Shown here in pieces: positions 1 to 5,723 of a DNA stretch of 5,846 bases; position 1 is the first letter of the stretch, and every line of letters starts with the position of its first letter. The position numbers and the translations under genes were made by a program. This DNA is from Dehalococcoidia bacterium (lineage in GTDB: Bacteria; Chloroflexota; Dehalococcoidia; Lucifugimonadales; SHYF01), in the NCBI GenBank assembly GCA_009692985.1, contig SHYF01000110.1, forward strand, positions 1 through 5,846, in the 5' to 3' direction. The notes under the pieces were generated by a model. That model was not told the origin of the DNA. It searched no databases and saw nothing but the letters and a program-made list of their open reading frames with translations.

Positions 1-2
1 CC

Positions 3-101
3 CCTACTCTCGCGGAGGCCGCTGCCCTGGCCGGAGCGCTGAGCAGGTATGCGAATTCTATCAATAGCAGCCCATCTGCCCTCAAGGAGCTAGCGTCCCA
101 G
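3..101 (+). other. In-frame open extension upstream of thiE
   Basis: The thiE frame reads without a stop from position 3 to 101, while the other two plus frames stop at 40-42 and 65-67. The 33 codons are rich in Ala, Leu, Glu and Ser and would form helices (for example LAEAAALAGALSRYA), and third positions are mostly G or C, as in the genes around it. Some ThiE proteins, notably cyanobacterial ones, carry a helical N-terminal domain before the barrel, so this may be the end of such a domain. It could also be the end of another unit fused to ThiE, or chance openness. No in-frame ATG is present. Confidence 0.45.
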
Positions 102-806
102 GTGGAGAACGCCCTGGCAGCCAGCGCCCGCATGGAAGCGGCCTGGCGAGTAGCGGGCCTCTATATCATAGTTGACCCGCAGCTTACCCGCGGGCGCGAT
201 GTCGTTGATGTGGCCAAGGCTGCCCTCATGGGCGGCGCTACCGCTATCCAACTCCGGGATAAGATTCACGATAAGGGCGACCAGCTTCCTGTGGCCCGCA
301 GGCTCATGGCGGTGTGCCAGGAGCACAGCGCATCCTTCATTATCAACGATCACGCCGACCTGGCAGCAGCCTGTGGAGCGCACGGGCTGCACGTTGGCCA
401 GCACGATCTACCTGTCGCCGAAGCCCGCCGCGTACTGTACCCAACCCAGTTCCTGGGCACATCCAATGCGCTGCTGCAAGAAGCGGAGATGTCGGCGCAG
501 CAGCAAGCGGACTACCTAGCCGTTGGGGCCATGTACTCCACGGACTCCAAGGGAAACACACGTCCCGCTGGCATTCAGGGGCTGCGCCAGGTGCGGCAGC
601 GGGTTTCGCGCATACCGATAGTGGCAATTGGCGGCATTACCCTGGACAACGTAGACCCGGTGCTGGAGGCGGGCGCCGATGGCATCTGCGTTATAGGCGC
701 CGTCTGTCTGGCCGATGACCCGGAGCAGGCGGCACGCCTACTGGTGGAGCGGATCCAGGCTCGCCGCACGGCTCGCCCAGGAGGCATAATACATGGCTCT
801 CCATAG
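102..806 (+). CDS. thiE: Thiamine-phosphate synthase (possibly 5'-partial)
   Basis: ThiE joins HMP-pyrophosphate and the thiazole phosphate to make thiamine monophosphate in the cytoplasm. The TIM-barrel core begins near residue 14 (VAGLYIIVDP). Visible family motifs are GGATAIQLRDK at 44-54, IND at 81-83 and GQHD at 99-102 (the Asp residues fit the Mg-binding pair), VGAMYSTDSKGNTR at 141-154 (usual form GPIYPT-T-K), IGGIT at 176-180 and GADG at 191-194. At 234 residues it is slightly longer than typical ThiE (about 210-225). The GTG at 102 was chosen because AAGGAG lies at 84-89, 12 nt upstream, which is a long spacer; ATG at 132 has no ribosome site. The frame has no stop back to the window edge, so the start may lie outside. 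Its 3' end overlaps the translin gene by 14 nt. Family assignment is secure; the start is not. Confidence 0.93.
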   Translation: MENALAASARMEAAWRVAGLYIIVDPQLTRGRDVVDVAKAALMGGATAIQLRDKIHDKGDQLPVARRLMAVCQEHSASFIINDHADLAAACGAHGLHVGQHDLPVAEARRVLYPTQFLGTSNALLQEAEMSAQQQADYLAVGAMYSTDSKGNTRPAGIQGLRQVRQRVSRIPIVAIGGITLDNVDPVLEAGADGICVIGAVCLADDPEQAARLLVERIQARRTARPGGIIHGSP

Positions 807-1443
807 CCAGGCCCTTAGCGCCATCGCAAGAGAGGCCCAGGAGCGCCTGGCCACGACCCACGCCGCCCGCGAGCAGGCATATCCACTGACGCGGCAGATT
901 ATCCACCTGTGCGCCAGCGCCATCCGCGCTGCGCATCGCCAAGAGTACGACCAAAGTCGCTCCTTGCTACAGCAGGCCAAAACCCACCTGGACCAGGTGC
1001 GGGTTGCTGTTAGGGACCACCTTGACCTATACCATTCTGGCTACGTGGCCGATGCCCAGAAGGAGTATGCCGAGGCATGGGCCATCCTGGCTTTTCTCTC
1101 GGGCACCCCTCTTTCTGGTCCTGGCGACCTGGGCGTGGAGACGGCTCCGTACCTCAATGGCCTGGCAGAGGCTGCCAGTGAGCTGCGGCGTACCATCCTG
1201 GACGCACTGCGGCGCAACGACATGGCCACGTGCGAGCAGTGGATGAATACAATGGACGACGTTTACAGCCTGCTGGTCACCATGGACTTTCCCGAGGCCA
1301 TAACCGGTGGCTTGCGACGTACTACAGACCAGTTGCGAGGGGTCCTGGAGCGAACCCGAGGCGACCTGACCATGGCGCTTCGCCAGCATGCCCTGGAGCG
1401 TAAGCTGGCTGAGTTCCAGGAGCGGGTGGAGGCTCCTAGCTAG
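793..1443 (+). CDS. Translin family protein
   Basis: This 216-residue, all-helical protein matches the translin/TRAX family (PF01997). Eukaryotic translin with TRAX forms the C3PO RNase, and related proteins occur in archaea. Visible family features are REQAYPLTRQIIHLCASAIR at 26-45, LDLYHSGYVADAQKEYAEA at 77-95, GVETAPYLNGLAEAASELRR at 114-133, MDDVYSLL at 154-161, and the C-terminal GLRRTTDQLRGVLERTRGDL at 173-192. By remembered alignment, E91 and E94 (KEYAEA) fall where TRAX has its catalytic Glu pair (QEYVEA), E130 falls at the GELMR Glu, and D156 falls at the YDGF Asp; a nuclease site is therefore possible but unproven. The ATG is fixed by a perfect AGGAGG at 779-784 with an 8-nt spacer. 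The gene overlaps the end of thiE by 14 nt, so the pair is probably translationally coupled. Its 3' end overlaps the convergent DUF502 gene by 8 nt. The biological role in bacteria is unknown to me. Confidence 0.88.
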   Translation: MALHSQALSAIAREAQERLATTHAAREQAYPLTRQIIHLCASAIRAAHRQEYDQSRSLLQQAKTHLDQVRVAVRDHLDLYHSGYVADAQKEYAEAWAILAFLSGTPLSGPGDLGVETAPYLNGLAEAASELRRTILDALRRNDMATCEQWMNTMDDVYSLLVTMDFPEAITGGLRRTTDQLRGVLERTRGDLTMALRQHALERKLAEFQERVEAPS

Positions 1444-2173
1444 GTCCCTTCTCCGTCGTCTCAGGCAGTATGCTGTCCAGGATACCAGTCAACTCTAGCT
1501 TGCGAGTCTTGATAACCGCAGGTGTTACAATCCCACCAGAGAAGACTGCCTGCATTGCCGTCTGCACCGTGAGATCTGTATCCCACACATCTTCTATTGG
1601 CACCATGGCCACCCATCCGGAGGTGGGCGTGGGCGCCGTTGGTATGTACACTACGGCCATGCGCTTGCCATCCAAAGCAGTGGTGATGGCTGTGAGAAAG
1701 CCAATGGTCCAGGCGTTCTGCCTGGGGTATTCGAGCATTACCACACGCTTGAACCCCGTCTCTCCCGTTCCGGAAAAGGACTCCACAAGTTTACGAGAGG
1801 CGCTATAGACCGTACCTATCAGTGGAAGATGCATCACTGCACCCTGGGCCCACCTGGCCATCCGGCGTCCCACGGCGTTGGCCAGGAAGAATCCTGTAAA
1901 GTAAACAAGAATCACCGCCACCAGGAGGCCAACCCCAGGGACTGTCCAATCCAGACCGAACCTCTGAAATGCCCATTGGACTGTTGGTTGCAAAACCCCG
2001 TCTGTCAAGTCAAATATGAAACGTAGCACCAGATATGTCAAAGCTACGGGAACCAGCATCAGGCTGCCGGTGATGAGGTTCCTGCGCATGTGCCTCGCTA
2101 TGCTACGGCGCACACGGCCCTTGGATTTAGAGGGCGTCTTCCGCGTATTGTAGGGCGATTCGGTCTCGTTCAT
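1436..2173 (-). CDS. DUF502 family membrane protein
   Basis: This 245-residue protein belongs to DUF502 (PF04367), whose plant relatives are the COV1-like proteins; the biochemical function is not established. A basic N-terminus (RKTPSKSKGRVRRSIARHMR, 11-30) precedes two transmembrane helices at about 33-55 and 77-100. A soluble C-terminal part follows with the family hallmarks PLIGTVYSASRKLVESF at 117-133, YPRQNAWTIGFLT at 149-161, YIPTAPTPTSGW at 176-187 and FSGG at 211-214. The length fits the family. The ATG at 2173 has only a weak ribosome site (CAGG); an in-frame ATG at codon 29 follows GAGG but would remove most of the basic tail. It lies 73 nt downstream of tRNA-Pro on the same strand with no evident terminator between, so shared transcription is possible. 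It converges with the translin gene. Confidence 0.92.
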   Translation of the reverse strand: MNETESPYNTRKTPSKSKGRVRRSIARHMRRNLITGSLMLVPVALTYLVLRFIFDLTDGVLQPTVQWAFQRFGLDWTVPGVGLLVAVILVYFTGFFLANAVGRRMARWAQGAVMHLPLIGTVYSASRKLVESFSGTGETGFKRVVMLEYPRQNAWTIGFLTAITTALDGKRMAVVYIPTAPTPTSGWVAMVPIEDVWDTDLTVQTAMQAVFSGGIVTPAVIKTRKLELTGILDSILPETTEKGPS

Positions 2174-2246
2174 AATGGAACCTGCGTATCATACGGCTCG
2201 GCAAACCAGCAAGAGTGATTATGTCTCTGGCGACGGAACAGAAGAG

Positions 2247-2321
2247 TGGTCGGGGCGGCCGGGATCGAACCGGCGACCTCTTGGTCCCAAACCAAGCGCG
2301 CTACCGCTGCGCCACGCCCCG
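2247..2321 (-). tRNA. tRNA-Pro (anticodon UGG)
   Basis: A complete 75-nt cloverleaf reads on the minus strand. The acceptor stem is CGGGGCG/CGCCCCG, the D stem is GCGC/GCGC with loop AGCGGTA, and the anticodon stem is CTTGG/CCAAG with loop TTTGGGA. This gives anticodon TGG with T33 and G37, as expected for tRNA-Pro reading CCN codons. The variable loop is AGGTC, and the T arm is GCCGG-TTCGATC-CCGGC. The discriminator is A and CCA is encoded (2247-2249). All stems pair fully, so the gene looks functional. It sits upstream of the DUF502 gene on the same strand. Confidence 0.98.
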
Positions 2322-2345
2322 ACATAGACAGAAGAGCTATGCCCT

Positions 2346-2374
2346 TATATAATGCGCCACGCCCCATCACTGCT
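2346..2374 (-). promoter_or_regulatory. Possible promoter of tRNA-Pro
   Basis: A TATATA box on the minus strand at 2346-2351 lies 24 nt upstream of the tRNA 5' end, about the right distance for a short leader. No good -35 hexamer is seen (AGCAGT at 2369-2374 with a 17-nt spacer). The plus strand here also reads TATAAT (2348-2353), but no plus-strand gene follows. Confidence 0.3.
2353..2365 (-). repeat. 13-bp copy of the tRNA-Pro 5' end
   Basis: TGCGCCACGCCCC occurs here and again at 2308-2320, where it encodes nucleotides 2-14 of tRNA-Pro in minus-strand reading. The two copies are direct repeats 45 bp apart. The extra copy lies just upstream of the candidate -10 box, so it would not be part of the tRNA transcript. 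It may be a remnant of a partial tRNA duplication or slippage, or chance in GC-rich DNA. Confidence 0.5.
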
Positions 2375-2430
2375 ATCGTAGAGTGTGCTGGCAGGGCCGT
2401 CAATGGTCGAGCATGGGCGTTCTAGATAAT

Positions 2431-2449
2431 GGTTCCCTTTGCGGGAGCC
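2431..2449 (-). other. Hairpin downstream of the radical SAM gene
   Basis: GGTTCCC (2431-2437) and GGGAGCC (2443-2449) form a 7-bp stem with one G-U pair and a 5-nt loop. On the minus strand it lies about 118 nt past the radical SAM stop and is followed by ATTATCT, which is not a real U-tract. It may be a weak terminator. The rest of 2322-2566 shows no convincing gene on either strand. Confidence 0.3.
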
Positions 2450-2566
2450 GAAGCGCAGGCTAAGGCGTATCCCCGACCATCAGACCGTGGCGGCGCTCGC
2501 ACGAGGCAAAGCCGGGCGTAGGCCTGCTATCGGACAGCCGCCGCAGGCGTGGGTGGCGCAGGCTGC

Positions 2567-3469
2567 TCATCCTGCGCCGGTCGCAGCGGGCATCGACTTC
2601 GCTTGGCCATGCTGCTGGAACATCTCCAGCTTTAGCTGCTGGGGACGCTCCGGGTGATGCCCTGGAAATGCCACGAAGGCTTTTGCCCTTTTGACCACCA
2701 CGCCCATGGCTTGCAGGTCGTGCCATGTGTCAACGGCGTGATGCTGCCTTTGCGCGACTATGCGTTTAGCCGCCACTGGCCCTATGCCAGGCACCCGTAA
2801 GAGGTGCCGGTAATCGGCGGTGTTGAGGTCCACCTGGCTGTCCTGTCCACCTTCGACAGCCACCACGAGCTTGGGATCCATCTCCAGGGATAAGTCGCCC
2901 GAAAGGCCAAAGGTGGGACGCAACTCCTCCTCCGTGTAGCCGTAGATGCGGCTGAGCCAGTCCAACTGGTACAAGCGGTGTGCCCGCAGCATGGGCGTGG
3001 CCGGGTGCTCCTCAAGGGGCGTGTAGCGCGCAGGACGGAAGGGCTGATAGTAGATGCGCTTGAACCCCCACTGGCCGTAGAGCTGCGTCATGCGCTGGTA
3101 GATGTCCCAGTCGGACTCATCGGCAGCTCCCACCACCATCTGCGTCACCTGACCTGACGCTCCAGTGCCGTCGTCCTGGGTGAGCCGGTGGATGGCGCCC
3201 ATGGGCTCCAGAATGTGGGTGTTGAAGTCCTTCATGGTGTTGACGCGCCGCATGTGTTCCTCTGTTGGAGTCTCCATGTTGATTGAAAGGTGTGTGCCGA
3301 GACGGTAGGCGTCCTCCACGTACTGGGAAGAGGTGCCGGGCATGACCTTCAGGTGGATGTAGCCGCGAAACCGGTAGTGGTTCCGCAGCATGTCCACCAC
3401 ATCCAGGAGCTTGCTCATTGTCTTGTCCGGGCTGCCGGCGATGCCGGAGCTGAGGAACAGACCCTCCAC
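2567..3469 (-). CDS. Radical SAM protein, C-terminal piece after the frameshift
   Basis: This frame supplies the barrel and the C-terminal DNA-binding part. It can be opened from a GTG at 3469, but that codon is an internal Val in the family-like sequence HRRQTVEGLFLSSG, and there is no ribosome site upstream, so it is not a true start. Helix-hairpin-helix residues are at 213-232 of this piece. The tail after about 265 (HHPERPQQLKLEMFQQHGQA and on) is family-variable. Without the cysteine cluster this piece alone could not do radical SAM chemistry. Confidence 0.75.
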   Translation of the reverse strand: MEGLFLSSGIAGSPDKTMSKLLDVVDMLRNHYRFRGYIHLKVMPGTSSQYVEDAYRLGTHLSINMETPTEEHMRRVNTMKDFNTHILEPMGAIHRLTQDDGTGASGQVTQMVVGAADESDWDIYQRMTQLYGQWGFKRIYYQPFRPARYTPLEEHPATPMLRAHRLYQLDWLSRIYGYTEEELRPTFGLSGDLSLEMDPKLVVAVEGGQDSQVDLNTADYRHLLRVPGIGPVAAKRIVAQRQHHAVDTWHDLQAMGVVVKRAKAFVAFPGHHPERPQQLKLEMFQQHGQAKSMPAATGAG

Positions 3470-3801
3470 CGTCTGGCGGCGGTGAACTCCATGAACAGGC
3501 CGGTCAGCTCCTCCACCTTGAAGGCGTACCGCTTCCTGGGCACCCAGGTGCTGTTGGGGCAGTAGGCGCAGTCGTACTTGCAGAAGTCGGTGAACATGAC
3601 ACGCATGAGGGAGATGGACTTGCCGTTGGGCATGGCGGCGCGGTAGACGCCCGCGGGCAGGTCGCGGTTGCGCGGCTGGGTGTAAGCGTGGCCGGGGACG
3701 TTGAAGCGGCGTTCCGTCTCGTTGGAGAGGACGTCGTCGGCAGCCATGCCGCCCAGGTGTCGGAGCTTGTCGTAGACGTCTGGGGAAGAGTGGATGAGCA
3801 T
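3415..3801 (-). CDS. Radical SAM protein, N-terminal piece before the frameshift
   Basis: This frame supplies residues 1 to about 106 of the radical SAM protein, including the conserved N-terminal region (NVPGHAYTQPRNRDLPAGVYRAA is split around 34-56), NGKSISLMRVMFTDFCKYDC, and the three cluster cysteines. After MEF (104-106) the frame reads ARRWRVCSSAPASPAARTRQ and similar, which is out-of-frame sequence, so the last 20 or so residues are not real protein. On its own this piece would bind the cluster but lack most of the barrel. Confidence 0.75.
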   Translation of the reverse strand: MLIHSSPDVYDKLRHLGGMAADDVLSNETERRFNVPGHAYTQPRNRDLPAGVYRAAMPNGKSISLMRVMFTDFCKYDCAYCPNSTWVPRKRYAFKVEELTGLFMEFTAARRWRVCSSAPASPAARTRQ

Positions 3802-3835
3802 TGGTGGCCTCCTCTAGACAAGAACGTTTGTGCTA

Positions 3836-3863
3836 ATTATATCAAGAGTGGCAAGAATGTCAA
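3836..3863 (-). promoter_or_regulatory. Consensus sigma70 promoter of the radical SAM gene
   Basis: On the minus strand TTGACA (3858-3863) and TATAAT (3836-3841) both match consensus exactly with a 16-nt spacer. The start of transcription would fall near 3829, giving a leader of roughly 28 nt with the AGAGGAGG ribosome site (3808-3815). Such a perfect promoter predicts strong expression unless it is repressed. Confidence 0.8.
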
Positions 3864-3869
3864 GAGGGG
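3843..3869 (-). repeat. Three 9-bp TCTTG repeats over the promoter
   Basis: On the minus strand three consecutive 9-mers end in TCTTG: CCCCTCTTG (3861-3869), ACATTCTTG (3852-3860) and CCACTCTTG (3843-3851). They abut ATATAAT and cover the -35 box and the spacer of the radical SAM promoter. Placement fits an operator for a repressor, but only five of nine positions are constant and no regulator gene is nearby. Confidence 0.4.
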
Positions 3870-3997
3870 ATCAGAAAACCCTCTCACCCTGTGTACGCCT
3901 CACCCTTGAACAGGGAGGGGAAAATGGATTGTGGAATAGGATGGTGCAGAGTTGCTATGATAGGCTGGTCTGCTTATGGTTGCTTGACCTCTGCAAT

Positions 3998-4024
3998 TTG
4001 ACACATATGCAGCACCGTTATAAC
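3998..4024 (+). promoter_or_regulatory. Possible promoter for the MFS gene
   Basis: TTGACA (3998-4003) and TATAAC (4019-4024) are spaced by 15 nt, which is short for sigma70. The -10 region sits in the perfect palindrome GTTATAAC (4017-4024). A second TTGAC lies 14 nt upstream (3984-3988). Transcription from here would leave a leader of about 110 nt before the exporter start. The stretch 3870-3997 shows no gene I can support. Confidence 0.45.
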
Positions 4025-4080
4025 ATCGCTCACTAGGATCGCCCAAGCAAGGAAATGCGCTCCACGGATGAGGAGTAAGG

Positions 4081-4143
4081 GTGAACATGTCAAACAGGAG
4101 CAGCCTATCCAAGCTGCTGCAACGCGCGGAGAAAGCGACGTAA
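4081..4143 (+). CDS. Possible 20-codon leader ORF before the MFS gene
   Basis: GTG at 4081 follows AGGAG (4071-4075) by 5 nt and opens a 20-codon frame (MNMSNRSSLSKLLQRAEKAT); an ATG at 4087 is an alternative start. Its TAA at 4141-4143 directly abuts the GTG of the exporter in the same frame, so ribosomes ending here could restart on the exporter. A stem AGCAGC/GCTGCT (4099-4104 with 4113-4118, 8-nt loop) lies inside it. This may be a leader peptide for translational coupling, or chance. An overlapping 35-codon frame starts at ATG 4068. Confidence 0.3.
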   Translation: MNMSNRSSLSKLLQRAEKAT

Positions 4144-5400
4144 GTGGACAGTTCCCACGCGGAAGTAGAACCTGATTTGCCGGATAAACCTATCCGGCCA
4201 TGGTCTGCCCTGCTAATTAGGGACTACCGCCTCTTGTGGGGCAGTGGCCTCTTTTCTTCCACATCCGCCCAGATGCGTCAGGTGGCGAACCTTTACCAGG
4301 TGTACGCTATTTCGAGCTCGCCATTGCAATTGGGCCTCACCAGCCTGTTTCAGGCACTTCCCAACGTCCTCTTTGGCATCTTCGGCGGCGCACTGGCCGA
4401 TGTGGTGGACCGCAAGAAGCTGATGCTCTTCAGCCAGGGCTTTAACATTATCCCTGCTCTTATCCTCGGCGTCCTCACAACTACCGGGGCCATCCAGGTC
4501 TGGCACATATACGTCCTCACCGCCATGAACTCCTTCGTGGGAGCCTTTGGCGGGCCGGCGCAACAAGCCATGATCCCCCGGATTGTGCCCAGGACCCATC
4601 TGCTGAACGCTGTGACACTGAACATCGCCACACAGCAACTCACGAGGCTTTTCAGCGCTGTCCTGGCGGGCCTGCTCATTGACCGCATCGGCCTGGGCAG
4701 CGTCTACTTCGTCACCGGTGTCTTGTTCGTTGTTCCCATCCTGGCCATCCTGTCCCTCCGGACCTCGGGCAAACCGGAAGGGGCCTCAAGGCGCGTGACG
4801 TTACCAATGCTGTGGGGGGGCTTCCAGTTTATCTGGTTCCAACGGATCATCCTTGCGCTATTCCTGCTGGACTTCGCAGCGGTGCTAGCGGGCTACTATC
4901 AGCCTCTTCTTCCAATCTTTGCCAAAGACGTTTATAAAGTTGGGGCCACGGGCCTGGGCATCCTGTACGCGGCACCTGCCGTGGGCGCTATCGTGGGCCC
5001 TGGGCTGCTCTTGCTGGCGGGAAACTTCCGGCGCAAAGGGGCCGTGGCCGTGGTGGCAGCCCTCATATTCGGGGCGAGCCTAGCTTTGATGGGGGCCTCA
5101 CCCTGGTTCTGGATGACACTGATAGCGATAGGCCTCCTTGGGCTGACCGATGCCATCAGCGTGGCTATCCGCCGGACCACTGTCCAGATGCTGGCACCAG
5201 ACGAGATGCAGGGTCGGGCGTCCAGCCTAATCACCGTCTTTGCCATGGGAACCAACTCGCTTGGAGGTCTGGTGGCGGGCTTTGCCGCGCAACAGATGGG
5301 GGCACCTCACGCGCTCATGCTGGGCAGCGGGCTGTGCATCACCTTTGTACTGATCATCGTTGTGGCTATCCCCCAGCTTTGGCGGTACCGCTCAGAGTAG
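4144..5400 (+). CDS. MFS transporter, MFS_3/EntS-like exporter
   Basis: This 418-residue inner-membrane protein looks like a 12-helix major facilitator of the MFS_3 type (PF05977), the group that includes the enterobactin exporter EntS and many uncharacterised drug or metabolite effluxers. The substrate cannot be told from sequence. After a short hydrophilic N-terminus, IRPWSALLIRDYRLLWGSGL (17-36) leads into helix 1. Motif A is at 81-92 (GGALADVVDRKK) between helices 2 and 3. QQAMIPRIVP (140-149), the second-half loop GNFRRKGA (293-300) and QMLAPDEMQGRASSL (348-362) are typical of the group. The GTG start is forced by the TAA immediately before it; GGAG at 4128-4131 is a distant ribosome site (12 nt), which favours coupling to the leader ORF. 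A run of seven G at 4814-4820 leaves the frame intact. It is divergent from the radical SAM gene. Confidence 0.92.
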   Translation: MDSSHAEVEPDLPDKPIRPWSALLIRDYRLLWGSGLFSSTSAQMRQVANLYQVYAISSSPLQLGLTSLFQALPNVLFGIFGGALADVVDRKKLMLFSQGFNIIPALILGVLTTTGAIQVWHIYVLTAMNSFVGAFGGPAQQAMIPRIVPRTHLLNAVTLNIATQQLTRLFSAVLAGLLIDRIGLGSVYFVTGVLFVVPILAILSLRTSGKPEGASRRVTLPMLWGGFQFIWFQRIILALFLLDFAAVLAGYYQPLLPIFAKDVYKVGATGLGILYAAPAVGAIVGPGLLLLAGNFRRKGAVAVVAALIFGASLALMGASPWFWMTLIAIGLLGLTDAISVAIRRTTVQMLAPDEMQGRASSLITVFAMGTNSLGGLVAGFAAQQMGAPHALMLGSGLCITFVLIIVVAIPQLWRYRSE

Positions 5401-5473
5401 ACGGGCAGGAGGCATGGCTTACCACGATCGGGATGGGGTCGCACCATTGGCATTGGGTGGTATATGTGACCCA

Positions 5474-5698
5474 TTAACCAAACCCCAGCTTCTGAAGCTC
5501 TGCCTTGAGCACGGGCAGCCACGATTCCAAAGGCGTAGTCAGTGGGATGACAATCTCGATGAGGCCACCGGCGGTGCGGCGGACGGAACCCGGGTCTTCC
5601 TTGGTCAGCTCTACGCGGATAGACTCGCGGTCTATGCCCAGGTCGTCAGTCACATCGAAGATTAGGCCCATGTCGGCCATGGTGATGATGTCTTGCAT
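5474..5698 (-). CDS. Hypothetical protein, 74 residues
   Basis: I do not recognise this family. The frame from ATG 5698 encodes MQDIITMADMGLIFDVTDDL and ends in AELQKLGFG. It is acidic in its first half, with a beta-rich middle (SIRVELTKED, GGLIEIVIPL) and a probable C-terminal helix (LESWLPVLKAELQKLGF). Codon third positions are GC-biased like the other genes, and the composition looks like a small folded protein. The frame stays open upstream to 5833, but that part is low-complexity and corresponds to hairpin and repeat DNA, so 5698 is preferred. No clear ribosome site precedes ATG 5698 or ATG 5680; the repeat may have displaced the native upstream region or truncated the gene. It converges with the MFS gene across 73 nt with no clear terminator. 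Confidence 0.6.
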   Translation of the reverse strand: MQDIITMADMGLIFDVTDDLGIDRESIRVELTKEDPGSVRRTAGGLIEIVIPLTTPLESWLPVLKAELQKLGFG

Positions 5699-5723
5699 AG
5701 GCGTTAGCGAACCATCCCCCTGG

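Larger units (their letters stand above)
2567..3801 (-). pseudogene. DNA modification/repair radical SAM protein, frameshifted
   Basis: Joined across a one-base frameshift, this locus encodes about 411 residues, close to the usual length of the putative DNA modification/repair radical SAM family (TIGR03916). That family is named for being found beside a UDG-superfamily protein; its reaction is not established. The N-terminal part has the 4Fe-4S/SAM motif FCKYDCAYCPN with Cys74, Cys78 and Cys81. The barrel follows with GLFLSSGI, HLKVMPGTSSQ, LSINMETPTEEH and YYQPFRP. A helix-hairpin-helix (VDLNTADYRHLLRVPGIGPV) sits near 324-343 and fits DNA binding. The start at 3801 has AGAGGAGG 6 nt upstream. 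Frames change between 3487 and 3467; conservation on both sides is excellent, so a missing base in the assembly or a very recent mutation is more likely than an old pseudogene. No UDG-like partner is encoded in the window. Family recognition is from memory of its motifs. Confidence 0.85.

Noticed and set aside
2170..2403. A 77-codon minus-strand frame across the tRNA
   Set aside because: It translates the tRNA-Pro gene itself, giving the familiar artefact VARLVWDQEVAGSIPAAPT.
2439..2726. Frames of 72 and 88 codons on opposite strands downstream of and over the radical SAM 3' end
   Set aside because: Both are low-complexity Arg/Ala/Pro-rich frames antisense to, or out of frame with, the radical SAM C-terminus, with no family resemblance.
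3880..3920. CCCTG/CAGGG-type inverted repeat as a terminator
   Set aside because: The stem is short and imperfect and is followed by AAAATGG on the plus strand, with no T-tract on either strand.
3830..4112. Frames of 68-70 codons on both strands in the divergent intergenic region
   Set aside because: They have no good start signal, cross the promoter signals, and have composition unlike the neighbouring genes.
4814..4820. Run of seven G as a phase-variation tract in the exporter
   Set aside because: The frame is intact across it, and in GC-rich coding DNA a Trp-Gly-Gly stretch explains it.
5401..5473. Bidirectional terminator between the MFS gene and the small ORF
   Set aside because: Only a weak GGGT/ACCC pairing is present, without T-tracts.
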